Assembly: GCA_018069465.1 (NCBI GenBank)
Contig: JAGPUW010000024.1
Span: forward strand, 1-62,732
Reading direction: 5' to 3'
Origin: Gammaproteobacteria bacterium
GTDB taxonomy: Bacteria > Pseudomonadota > Gammaproteobacteria > Pseudomonadales > Porticoccaceae
DNA length: 62,732 nucleotides
Under the pieces are notes generated by a model. That model made no database searches. It had not been told where the DNA came from and saw only the letters and a list, made by a program, of their open reading frames with translations. A program made the translations under genes and the position numbers. Below are positions 45,842 to 54,444 of this stretch, piece by piece (within the stretch, counting starts at the first letter, position 1; each line of letters opens with the position of its first letter).

Positions 45842-45969
45842 AGTCCCCTCTTGAATTGGACAATTACGCTAGTAATAGAAGCCTTAGACCTCTGCTTTGA
45901 ACTGGGCGTATTGTGGGAATTCAATGTGACAGGAATCTTTCTTTTTTATGACAGTTTCGTGACGAAGGC

Positions 45970-46758
45970 CTAAGCCTTGTAGAGAATAGACAGATCCAGT
46001 AACTGCTGAATGATGCTTTCACCCATCGCAACAAGGGTTTCAGGTTCTGGGTGCGCCAACTCAAGAGCCACTTGCCCTAAAGCCTGGCGCCCACTTAGTT
46101 GGCCATTTTCGAGCAATTGCAGCAAGCGCATGGTGACCGCATTACTTTCAAAGAAGTGTATTTTCTCATCGGGGCCGCGATAAACCACCAGCGACGTTGG
46201 CTGCTCGGGTGCCTCTAGAGGTTGGAACTGAAGGCTGATTTTGTGTACCGGATAACTGTAATTGAGACGCCAGGCCAGAGGAGAAATCTGCAGGCTGGCA
46301 TCGAGTAAAGCATCCGCTTGAGCTGAGAGCAGCCCTTGTTCGGGAAGCTCTTCGGGTGATACATCGAGGGCCAGCTCAACCCATTCATAGTGGGTCAATT
46401 CAACAATAAAGGGTAAATCTGCGGGGATACAGGCCTTACCCTCACGTAAATAAAGCAGGAATTCCTGACTGATTTCGAGAAAATAAGGCGTGTGACAGCG
46501 GTGGTCTTTCACAAAACCCCGCACTAGCCGGTGCCAGTTATCATCGCTCATTAAGCTGCGTAAAACCGGGAAACCACCTGTTAAAAAAGCTTCAATATTG
46601 TTGTAGATAAGGTCTCGATAAATCGCCAGACGCCGATCTTCGATATCGAGCGGGGCTGGATTTACGGCAGGGTCGCGCAAATGGGCCGCAAAGGCCAGCT
46701 GACCCGCTTGAAAGGACTGCTCGCCACCGTCGCCACTACTCACATTTAAGTTAGCCAT
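45970..46758 (-). CDS. BufC/HvfC-type partner protein (DUF2063)
   Basis: A 262-residue protein with the DUF2063 (HvfC/BufC) N-terminal domain: QAGQLAFAAHLRDPAVNPAP, RRLAIYRDLIYNNIEAFLTG and FPVLRSLMSDDNWHRLVRGF. It is the usual partner of the DUF692 enzyme and is needed for substrate recognition in bufferin/HvfA maturation. I chose the ATG at 46758, 13 bases after bufB; the frame extends to a GTG at 46806, which would overlap bufB by 35 bases. It is last of three genes in the operon, after the precursor and the DUF692 enzyme. No DoxX (HvfD) gene follows. Confidence 0.82.
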   Translation of the reverse strand: MANLNVSSGDGGEQSFQAGQLAFAAHLRDPAVNPAPLDIEDRRLAIYRDLIYNNIEAFLTGGFPVLRSLMSDDNWHRLVRGFVKDHRCHTPYFLEISQEFLLYLREGKACIPADLPFIVELTHYEWVELALDVSPEELPEQGLLSAQADALLDASLQISPLAWRLNYSYPVHKISLQFQPLEAPEQPTSLVVYRGPDEKIHFFESNAVTMRLLQLLENGQLSGRQALGQVALELAHPEPETLVAMGESIIQQLLDLSILYKA

Positions 46759-46771
46759 AGAAATAAAACCG

Positions 46772-47641
46772 CTAAACGTGTAGCTCGGGCTGAGCGCTGT
46801 CGACACTTGCCTGCAAGGCGCTAGCAGCGTCTTTTTGTCGAGATTTTATGGTGCTAACTTCCGCCAGTAGCTCATTGATCGGCGGCAAATTAAAATCCCG
46901 CTCAAGCAGGGTGGGGAAAACGCCAAAGTGTTGATAGGCGCTATCTAACAAGCGCCAAACCGGATCAATAACATCGGCACCGTGGGTATCAATCAGTAAA
47001 TCTTCAGCCTCGACAAAGTGGCCAGCAATATGACCATAGGCGATTCTATCGCCCGGTAACGCGGCAAGATAAGCGTCCGCATCGTAGCCATGATTAATAC
47101 TGTTGACGTAAATATTGTTTACATCGAGCAGCAAATCACAATCGGCCTCTTCCAGCACCGCGCAAATAAAATCAATTTCACTCAATTCTTGCTGCGGCGC
47201 CGCGTAATAGGAAATGTTTTCGATGGCCAGGGGCTGTTCTAAAAAGTCCTGTACCTGACGAATTCTATTGGCGACAAACCTCACCGCATCACCCGTAAAG
47301 GGAATCGGCAGTAGATCGTAGAGATGGCCATCATCACTACAATAACTGAGATGTTCGGAATAACAGCGCACCTGATGGTCGCGCATAAACTGCTTAATAT
47401 TTTTTAATAGCTCCCAGTCGAGCTCGCCGGGGCCGGCTATCGACAGGGACAAACCGTGGCATAGCAAGGGGTAGCGCTCGGTGTATTCGCGCAACTGGCG
47501 GCCGAAACGACCCCCGACATTTATCCAGTTTTCAGGGGCCACTTCCATAAAATCGACAGTATCATCAGCGCTCGAAAGCCCTTCTAACAAGCTGCGCCGT
47601 AGGCCCAGCCCCGCCCCTGTCACTGGATATTTGTTGGTCAT
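46772..47641 (-). CDS. BufB/HvfB-type DUF692 multinuclear iron enzyme
   Basis: A 289-residue TIM-barrel enzyme of the DUF692 family, mixed-valent iron enzymes that rework cysteines of ribosomally made peptides (MbnB, HvfB, BufB). Metal-ligand regions are [25 protein letters not shown], the E-N pair in [41 protein letters not shown] and DTHGADV. It lies seven bases after the precursor gene, which contains EGKCG motifs, so the expected reaction is conversion of those cysteines to oxazolone/thioamide or 5-thiooxazole groups that hold copper. The chemistry for this precursor is inference from the family. Confidence 0.88.
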   Translation of the reverse strand: MTNKYPVTGAGLGLRRSLLEGLSSADDTVDFMEVAPENWINVGGRFGRQLREYTERYPLLCHGLSLSIAGPGELDWELLKNIKQFMRDHQVRCYSEHLSYCSDDGHLYDLLPIPFTGDAVRFVANRIRQVQDFLEQPLAIENISYYAAPQQELSEIDFICAVLEEADCDLLLDVNNIYVNSINHGYDADAYLAALPGDRIAYGHIAGHFVEAEDLLIDTHGADVIDPVWRLLDSAYQHFGVFPTLLERDFNLPPINELLAEVSTIKSRQKDAASALQASVDSAQPELHV

Positions 47642-47647
47642 AACGCG

Positions 47648-47986
47648 TTACGACTTACCGCCGCACTTCCCTTCACCGCATTTGCCTTCAGCTTTGGCTT
47701 TACCTTTGCCTTCACCACATTTACCTTCGGCTGCAGCTTTGGCCTTACCTTCACCGCACTTGCCTTCGCCACATTTACCTTCAGCCTTTGCTTTGGCCTT
47801 ACCTTCACCGCACTTGCCTTCACCGCATTTGCCTTCGGCATCTTTGGAGGCGACTTCGTAGCCACTTGTCAGCTCGCTCAGCTGAAAGGGGTTGCTAGCA
47901 GCAGAAGCCACTGGCGAAAGGGCAAGCGATACCATAAATGCTGCACCAACTGCGGCGGCGATAGGTTTGATTGTTTGTTTAGACAT
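47648..47986 (-). CDS. BufA/HvfA-type precursor with seven EGKCG motifs
   Basis: A 112-residue RiPP precursor. A Sec signal peptide (MSKQTIKPIAAAVGAAFMVS, cleaved near residue 30) is followed by NPFQLSELTSGYEVASKDA, the conserved linker of HvfA/BufA. A repeat region follows with EGKCG at 51-55, 56-60, 69-73, 74-78, 87-91, 100-104 and 105-109, separated by EGKAKAKA-like spacers. The cysteines are the expected modification sites, giving a periplasmic copper-buffering peptide. AGGAGA precedes the ATG. The underlying DNA is highly repetitive, which makes the count prone to assembly error or copy variation. It heads the bufA-bufB-bufC operon. Confidence 0.88.
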   Translation of the reverse strand: MSKQTIKPIAAAVGAAFMVSLALSPVASAASNPFQLSELTSGYEVASKDAEGKCGEGKCGEGKAKAKAEGKCGEGKCGEGKAKAAAEGKCGEGKGKAKAEGKCGEGKCGGKS

Positions 47987-48113
47987 TTGTATATCTCCTA
48001 AAATAGACTGTTATTTCAATATTGCCGATAACATTACTAACAACATTGATGTTTTTTGGCCCGCCTCTGTCTCCTTGCAAGCTGCAATATATGACCGAGC
48101 ACTGGGCACTTAG

Positions 48114-48130
48114 TTTCCGTAAAACGGAAA
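48114..48130. promoter_or_regulatory. 17-base palindrome upstream of the bufferin operon
   Basis: TTTCCGT-AAA-ACGGAAA: perfect 7-base arms with a 3-base spacer, 127 bases before the bufA start and 108 bases before the end of the convergent hrpA gene. On the minus strand, GGAAAC (48118-48113) and CGGTC (48097-48093) spaced by 15 bases also look a little like an ECF-sigma promoter. Bufferin operons are often under ECF or Fur-type control; which reading is right cannot be decided here. Confidence 0.4.
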
Positions 48131-48222
48131 ATTTATAACAGCGATGAAAACCATTGCGCCAGTCCCTGCCAAGCAACAAACAACTTACAACAGCTTATTT
48201 AAGTGTGCGAACAAAGACCCCA

Positions 48223-51200
48223 TTAGCTGTTGTGCAATGCCGCCTTTATTTTCGCCAACTGTTTTTGCAGGCGCTTGCCCGATACCGGCGCAATGGTTTT
48301 CAATTGCTGTGCAAAGGAAGATACACGATATTCTTCAATCATGTGGCGGAAAGCTTGTAGCTCGTTGAGAATCTCCTCTGGATACTCCTGCGCCTCGGCC
48401 TGTAATGCCTGCCACTCACGCCAAAAACCGGCAATTTCAGCCATCGCAGCAGCGTCCCTCTCACCATCACCAATACGCTTATCCAGTCGCACCAGTGCCG
48501 CCTGAGCGTAGCGTGGATACTGCCGCAGCCAGTGCAGGGCCGTTTGGCTGACAAAGCCTGCGCTATAAAGTGCCGCCAGTTGCGCCCGCACATCGTTAAC
48601 CACTAGCGGGAAACGCCCTTCATTCTCCCCCAATAGCGCGTAAAGGCTCTTTAAGCTTGCCGCTTGCTTAAGCAGCAAAGACTCCAGCTCATTGGCAATG
48701 GTGACGATATTGCTCTTACCCTGTTCGACACGGGTGGCAAAACTTTGTTGATCACGGGGTATCGCCTGCCCGGCAAAACAAGCGGCACTAAAGGCGGCAA
48801 AAATAATATCTTCGCTCAAGGTTTTACGGTCTGGCAAGAGCGCTGCTTTCAATTGCAGGTCCTGACCTTTTAACAAGGCTTTGCGTAAATACTTTGTAGA
48901 CGTCGCGTTTTCAAGTATCGCCAAACGCACCAGCGCCGCCCTGGTTTTATTTTCGGCCAGTTCTGGGGTGTCATACATTCGCAGTGACACGCTGTCAGCG
49001 TCGTCATTGAGTGCCGGATAAGCGCGAATTTCATGCTTATCTTTTTTGATAATGCTCAACGCGGGGAGCTCGCCGAAATCCCACTCGGTGAGCCCCGACT
49101 TCTCCAGACCAGCACTGTTATCGCCCTGACGGATAGTTGCCTGCACCCGGTCGCGATACTTGGCTTTCAGTAGCTCCAGATCGCGCAAGCTTTCCAACAC
49201 CTTGCCGCGCTCGTCGAAAAGCCGGAAATTCATCCGATAAAAGGCTTCAAGTTTATCGGGTGCCCAGCAATCGAGGGGCACATCCACACCATTGAGGCGC
49301 TTTAATTGTGTCGCCAAACCCTCGTGCAAAGGGCGATTATCCGGCGCCAACAACGGCAACACTTTGTCGACAAAAGATGGCACCGGTACAAAGTGCTTGC
49401 GCCACTGCTTGGGCAAACCCTTCAATAAGGCAATGCACTTTTCTCGTAACAGCCCCGGCACCAGCCAGTCAAAACGGTAGCGGGGTACTTGATTGAGGTG
49501 CTCAACCGACAAATCGACACTGACACCATCCTGCTCGTTACCCGGTTCAAAGAGATAGTGCAGTTGATAATCGTGATCGGCCCAGCTCAAAGTTTTGGGA
49601 AATTGCGCCTCTTCACTTTCCAGTGGCTGATTCTGTGTCAGCTGCTCACGACTGACATAGAGAAGCCGCGGCTCGCTCTGCTCGGCCCCCTTGCGCCAGC
49701 GTTCAAAACTGGCGAGGCCAATAACCTCCGCAGGCACAATTTCGTCGTAAAAGACTTGCAGAGCAGACTCGTCGGCAAGAATATCGCGCCGACGTAAACG
49801 GTCTTCGAGCTCATGCAGATCTTTGAGAATGGCCGTGTTGTGGGCAAAAAAAGCGACTTTTTTGTTACTGCTGCCTCGCCGCCCGCCGGCGCGACTGTTG
49901 CCATAAAGGCCTTCAACCAAAGCCGACTGAATAAACACTTCTCGCGACTGTTTAGCATCGATCTTGCCAAATTCAACTTGTTGGCGCTCGACAATGGTCA
50001 AGCCATAGAGGGTCTGTTTTTCATAGGCCATCACCTGGCCTCGGGCCGCGTGATAGTGGGCTTCACTGTGGCTTTTTTTCACCAGATGGGCGGCCAGTGT
50101 CGGCAGCCACTCCTCATTAAAACTGGCGCAGTGATGGGCAAAAAGGCGCGTCGTTTCGAGTAGCTCAACCGCCATCACCCATTTCGGTGGCTTTTTAGCC
50201 AAACCCGAGCCGGGGAAAACATGAAACTTGCGATTGCGCGTACCAAGATACTCGCGGCCCTCGTGACGAAACCCAATATGGCTCAGCAAGCCGCTTAACA
50301 GCGCCCGGTGAATACTGTCATTGTCAGCAGGCTGCTTTTTATATTCCAGGCCAAGGTCACGGCAGGCGGTGTGCAACTGGTGGTGCAGGTCGCGCCACTC
50401 GACCATGCGCAAATAGGAGACAAAAGATTTTTTACAATATTTGGCAAACTGATTGCGCGTCAATGCCTGACGCTGCTCTTCAAAATGCTGCCACAGATTT
50501 AAAATACTAATAAAGTCCGAATCTTTATCGAGCCACTGGCGATGCTTCTCATCGGCGGCCTGGCGCTTATCGGCCGGGCGCTCGCGGGGGTCCTGAATAC
50601 TCAGCATGGCGACGATAATCAACACTTCTTTTAAGCTGCCCTCTCCCGCTGCGGCCAACAGCATTCGCCCCATGCGCGGGTCGACGGGAAACTGCGATAA
50701 AGGCTTGCCCGAAGCGGTTAATCGCTCCTGGCCATCGACGGCATCTAGTTCTTTCAGCAATAAAAAGCCGTCGTTAATTAAGCGGCTATCGGGCGGCTCA
50801 ATAAAAGGAAAGTCACGGACAGAGCCGATACCCAAACGCATCATTTGCAGAATAACCGCTGCCAAATTAGTGCGTACGATTTCGGGGTCGGTAAATTCGG
50901 GGCGTTGCAGGTAGTCCTGCTCGCTGTAGAGGCGCACGCAAACACCTTCGCTCACCCGCCCACAGCGACCCGAGCGCTGATTGGCACTGGCTTGTGATAC
51001 AGCCTCGATGGGTAGGCGTTGCACTTTCGTGCGATAGCTGTAGCGACTAATGCGCGCATAACCGCTGTCGATCACATAGCGAATACCCGGCACGGTGAGT
51101 GACGTTTCCGCAACATTAGTGGCCAGCACGACCCGGGTACCGCGATGGGCTTTAAAAACCTTGGTTTGCTCGGCAAGGCTCAAGCGCGCATAAAGTGGCA

Positions 51201-52155
51201 GCACGTCGAGGTGGGGAATATCGCGCTGGCGCAACTCTTTTGCCGCCTCGCGAATTTCCCGCTCACCGCTGAGGAAGACCAGCACATCTCCCCGCTTGGG
51301 CAAAGCAAGCAGGTCCTCTACGGTATTGGCAATACCACTGGCCAGCTCCTCATCTTCCCCCAGGGGGCGATAATGAATGTCCACCGGCCAGGTGCGGCCT
51401 GACACTTCAATCACCGGGGCGTCATTAAAGTGCTTTGAAAAGCGCTCAACGTCGATGGTCGCCGAGGTAATAATGACTTTTAAGTCGGGGCGTTTGGGGA
51501 GAATTTGCTTCAGGTAGCCGAGCAGGAAATCAATGTTGAGACTACGCTCGTGGGCCTCGTCAATAATCAGCGTGTCGTAACGATTCAGGTAGCGGTCGCG
51601 TTGAGTTTCGGCCAGCAGAATGCCGTCTGTCATTAGCTTGACGAGGGTGTTGTCGTTGCTGTGATCCTGAAAACGCACCTGATAGCCGACCACCTCACCG
51701 AGTGGTGTATTCACTTCTTCGGCAATGCGCTGGGCCACCGTGCGTGCGGCAATGCGCCGGGGCTGGGTGTGACCGATAAGTCCCTCAACACCACGCCCCA
51801 GCTCCAGACAAATTTTCGGTAATTGTGTGGTTTTACCGGAACCAGTTTCACCGGCAATAATCACTAGCTGGTTGGCCGCTATGGCCGCAGAAATTTCATC
51901 CCGTCGCGCGCTGACGGGCAATTCTTCGGGAAAGCTTAAGGGTGAAACCAGCTGGCGACGCTTTTCGACCAGCGCTTGGGAGGCCAGCGCTTCAGTTGTT
52001 AAGCGCGACAGGTCGTGGTCGACAAGCTTACCTTGACGACTGCGCTGCTCAATGTTTTTAAGCTGACGAGAAAAGCGAAAGCGATCCCGGCTCATGCACC
52101 CGCGAATCGCTTTACGCAGCGCCTCTTTATCGACGCCAGTTACTGCTGATACCAC
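48223..52155 (-). CDS. hrpA: ATP-dependent RNA helicase HrpA
   Basis: A 1310-residue DEAH-box helicase, the normal length for bacterial HrpA, which rescues ribosomes stalled on mRNA. Motif I is AGETGSGKTTQLPK (101-114), motif II DEAHERS, motif III TSATID and motif VI QRSGRCGR; then come the winged-helix/ratchet and OB regions and the long C-terminal DUF3418 part typical of HrpA rather than HrpB. The start at MVSAVTGVDKEALRKA fits the family N-terminus. It is followed leftward by nothing co-directional for 237 bases and preceded by the VWA/MoxR pair. Confidence 0.95.
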   Translation of the reverse strand: MVSAVTGVDKEALRKAIRGCMSRDRFRFSRQLKNIEQRSRQGKLVDHDLSRLTTEALASQALVEKRRQLVSPLSFPEELPVSARRDEISAAIAANQLVIIAGETGSGKTTQLPKICLELGRGVEGLIGHTQPRRIAARTVAQRIAEEVNTPLGEVVGYQVRFQDHSNDNTLVKLMTDGILLAETQRDRYLNRYDTLIIDEAHERSLNIDFLLGYLKQILPKRPDLKVIITSATIDVERFSKHFNDAPVIEVSGRTWPVDIHYRPLGEDEELASGIANTVEDLLALPKRGDVLVFLSGEREIREAAKELRQRDIPHLDVLPLYARLSLAEQTKVFKAHRGTRVVLATNVAETSLTVPGIRYVIDSGYARISRYSYRTKVQRLPIEAVSQASANQRSGRCGRVSEGVCVRLYSEQDYLQRPEFTDPEIVRTNLAAVILQMMRLGIGSVRDFPFIEPPDSRLINDGFLLLKELDAVDGQERLTASGKPLSQFPVDPRMGRMLLAAAGEGSLKEVLIIVAMLSIQDPRERPADKRQAADEKHRQWLDKDSDFISILNLWQHFEEQRQALTRNQFAKYCKKSFVSYLRMVEWRDLHHQLHTACRDLGLEYKKQPADNDSIHRALLSGLLSHIGFRHEGREYLGTRNRKFHVFPGSGLAKKPPKWVMAVELLETTRLFAHHCASFNEEWLPTLAAHLVKKSHSEAHYHAARGQVMAYEKQTLYGLTIVERQQVEFGKIDAKQSREVFIQSALVEGLYGNSRAGGRRGSSNKKVAFFAHNTAILKDLHELEDRLRRRDILADESALQVFYDEIVPAEVIGLASFERWRKGAEQSEPRLLYVSREQLTQNQPLESEEAQFPKTLSWADHDYQLHYLFEPGNEQDGVSVDLSVEHLNQVPRYRFDWLVPGLLREKCIALLKGLPKQWRKHFVPVPSFVDKVLPLLAPDNRPLHEGLATQLKRLNGVDVPLDCWAPDKLEAFYRMNFRLFDERGKVLESLRDLELLKAKYRDRVQATIRQGDNSAGLEKSGLTEWDFGELPALSIIKKDKHEIRAYPALNDDADSVSLRMYDTPELAENKTRAALVRLAILENATSTKYLRKALLKGQDLQLKAALLPDRKTLSEDIIFAAFSAACFAGQAIPRDQQSFATRVEQGKSNIVTIANELESLLLKQAASLKSLYALLGENEGRFPLVVNDVRAQLAALYSAGFVSQTALHWLRQYPRYAQAALVRLDKRIGDGERDAAAMAEIAGFWREWQALQAEAQEYPEEILNELQAFRHMIEEYRVSSFAQQLKTIAPVSGKRLQKQLAKIKAALHNS

Positions 52156-52178
52156 TGTTACCCTGCTTAGTTAATAGC

Positions 52179-53354
52179 CTATTTGGTTAAGAGCGCCATG
52201 CCCTCTTCGAGGCCACCCAGTGTTAAGGGAAACATGCGATTGTCGACCAACTGGCGCACCCGCTGAATAGAGGGCGTGTGCTCCCAATAGTCTTCGCGCA
52301 CCGGGTTTAACCAAACCACGCGATCCCAGGAGTCGGTAACACGCTCCAGCCATTCCGCACCGGATTCTTTGTTGTAGTACTCGACGCTGCCACCCGGGCT
52401 TTCAATTTCATAGGGTGACATCGAGGCGTCACCGACAAAAATAATTTTATAATCTGAGCCGTAGGTGCGCAGCAGATCATAAGTTTCTGTCTTTTCCTGA
52501 AAGCGACGAAAGTTATCGCGCCACACAAAGTCGTAAAGCATATTGTGAAAATAATAATATTCCAGGTGCTTAAACTCTGTTTTAGCAGCAGAAAACAACT
52601 CTTCACAAATCTTTACATAGGGGTCCATTGAGCCACCGGCATCAAAGAAAATTAACACTTTTACAGCGTTTTTCTTTTCGGCAACCATTTTAATATCGAG
52701 CAGACCCGCATTTTTTGCAGTGGAGCGAATGGTGTCGTCAAGGTCGAGTTCTTCCTCAAGGCCGACGCGGGTGAACTTGCGCAGACGACGCAGGGCCACT
52801 TTAATATTGCGCGTACCGAGTTCGACGGAGTCATCGAGGTTGCTGAACTCCCGCTTCTCCCAAACTTTGAGGGCTTTCTTTTGCTTGCCCTCACCGCCGA
52901 CACGAATGCCCTCGGGGTTGAAGCCGTCGTTACCAAAGGGGGACGTGCCCCCAGTACCGATCCATTTGTTGCCGCCTTCGTGCTTACCCTCTTGCTCTTT
53001 GAGCCGCTCTTTAAAAGCTTCAATCAGCTTTTCAAGGCCACCTAGACTTTCGATCTCCGCTTTCTCTTCATCCGTTAAAGACTTTTCAAACTCCGAGCGC
53101 AACCAGTCTTCAGGAATCAGCGCTTCAAGAAAATCTTCAAGGGTGTCGAGCTCCTTAAAATACAGTGAAAAAGCGCGATCAAATTTATCGTAATTGCGTT
53201 CGTCCTTTACCAGACAGGCACGGGATAAATAATAAAAATCTTCCATGTCGGCAAAGGCGATACGCTGCTTCAGGGTTTCTAGCAGGGTCAGCAACTCATT
53301 AATCGATACCGGCAGGCCACCCTTGCGCAGTGCGAAAAAAAAGTTGAGTAACAT
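52179..53354 (-). CDS. VWA-domain protein (CoxE-like), partner of the MoxR ATPase
   Basis: A 391-residue protein with an N-terminal helical domain (ELLTLLETLKQRIAFADMED, about 1-125), a charged linker with GGNKWIGTGGTSPFGN, and a C-terminal von Willebrand A domain (about 225-375). The MIDAS motif appears as FFDAGGSMDPYVK; the D-x-G-x-S form is typical of this CoxE-like group. With MoxR ATPases these act as metal-insertion or protein-assembly chaperones. Its ATG touches the stop of the MoxR gene (adjacent at 53354), so both are coupled. The client is unknown. Confidence 0.85.
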   Translation of the reverse strand: MLLNFFFALRKGGLPVSINELLTLLETLKQRIAFADMEDFYYLSRACLVKDERNYDKFDRAFSLYFKELDTLEDFLEALIPEDWLRSEFEKSLTDEEKAEIESLGGLEKLIEAFKERLKEQEGKHEGGNKWIGTGGTSPFGNDGFNPEGIRVGGEGKQKKALKVWEKREFSNLDDSVELGTRNIKVALRRLRKFTRVGLEEELDLDDTIRSTAKNAGLLDIKMVAEKKNAVKVLIFFDAGGSMDPYVKICEELFSAAKTEFKHLEYYYFHNMLYDFVWRDNFRRFQEKTETYDLLRTYGSDYKIIFVGDASMSPYEIESPGGSVEYYNKESGAEWLERVTDSWDRVVWLNPVREDYWEHTPSIQRVRQLVDNRMFPLTLGGLEEGMALLTK

Positions 53355-54199
53355 TACTTGGCATCCCTTCGGGTCATAAAGGCCAGTCGCTCAAGCAAGT
53401 GAACGTCTTGCTCATTCTTCAACAAGGCGCCATAGAGTGGTGGAATCGCTTTGGTGGCGTCGCGCTGCTTGAGAATGCCATCGGGAATTTGATCCGACAT
53501 TAACAGCTTCAACCAGTCGACCAGCTCTGAGGTAGAAGGCTTCTTTTTGAGACCGGGAATTTTGCGCACATCGAAGAAAATATCGAGGGCTTCATCGACC
53601 AGATCTTTAGTGATGTTGGGATAGTGAACATCAACAATTTCCATCATGGTTTCACGGCTGGGGAAATTGATGAAGTGGAAGAAGCAGCGACGCAAGAAGG
53701 CATCGGGCAATTCTTTTTCGTTGTTACTGGTGATGATCACAATGGGGCGTCGTTTAGCGACAACACGCTCACCGGTTTCGTAAACGTGGAATTCCATTTT
53801 ATCGAGCTCGAGCAGCAAGTCATTGGGGAATTCAATATCGGCCTTGTCGATTTCATCAATCAGCAATACCACTTGTTCGTCGGCGGTGAAGGCCTCCCAC
53901 AACTTACCTTTTCTAATGTAGTTGTTGATGTCTTGCACGTCATCATTACCCAACTGGGAATCGCGCAAACGGGATACCGCGTCGTAGTCGTACAAACCCT
54001 GCTGGGCCTTGGTGGTCGATTTTACGTGCCAGGATATGAGTGGCATGCCCAGGGCACTGGCCACCTCTTCTGCGAGCATGGTTTTACCCGTGCCCGGCTC
54101 GCCCTTAATCAACAGCGGTCGCTCTAAAGTCACGGCTGCGTTAACGGCCATTTGAAGATCGCCGGTCGCTACATAGCGCTCAGTCCCGGTAAATTGCAT
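53354..54199 (-). CDS. MoxR-family AAA+ ATPase
   Basis: A 281-residue AAA+ ATPase. Walker A is KGEPGTGKTMLAEEVA (32-47), Walker B LLIDEIDKADIEFPND, followed by the sensor region VIITSNNEKELPDAFLRRCF (sensor 1 and arginine finger). It belongs to the MoxR group, which works with a VWA protein to mature or activate protein complexes; the VWA partner is the next gene and shares one base with the stop codon. No dehydrogenase or oxidase structural genes are adjacent, so this is a stand-alone pair. Regulation is not evident. Confidence 0.9.
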   Translation of the reverse strand: MQFTGTERYVATGDLQMAVNAAVTLERPLLIKGEPGTGKTMLAEEVASALGMPLISWHVKSTTKAQQGLYDYDAVSRLRDSQLGNDDVQDINNYIRKGKLWEAFTADEQVVLLIDEIDKADIEFPNDLLLELDKMEFHVYETGERVVAKRRPIVIITSNNEKELPDAFLRRCFFHFINFPSRETMMEIVDVHYPNITKDLVDEALDIFFDVRKIPGLKKKPSTSELVDWLKLLMSDQIPDGILKQRDATKAIPPLYGALLKNEQDVHLLERLAFMTRRDAK

Positions 54200-54444
54200 T
54201 GTATTCCCCTTTATTAAAATAATGTGTTCGAATGCTAAGTGTGGTTTTTAAGTTTGTAAGCAAGCCGGTCATTCTAGCGATTCATCAGCATTGATGCCAT
54301 CCCCCCCTTGCAGAAGAAAGAAAACTGAGCCTGCTCACCGCGCCTGTCACCCCGCTAGCCCTACCTATGACCGGCTAATTATCACTGCTAATATGCTGTC
54401 ATTCAGCTCTTTGGCTAAACCCTAAACACCTCGGACCACACCCA

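Noticed and set aside
47650-47850. Short regular DNA repeats resembling a CRISPR array
   Set aside because: The repeats are coding (EGKCG units), in frame and without unique spacers of 30 bases or so; no cas genes are present.
47481-47861. Rightward 126-residue frame with LPSPHLPSA-type repeats
   Set aside because: It is the antisense shadow of the bufA repeat region; the leftward frame has a signal peptide, a ribosome-binding site and bufferin partners.
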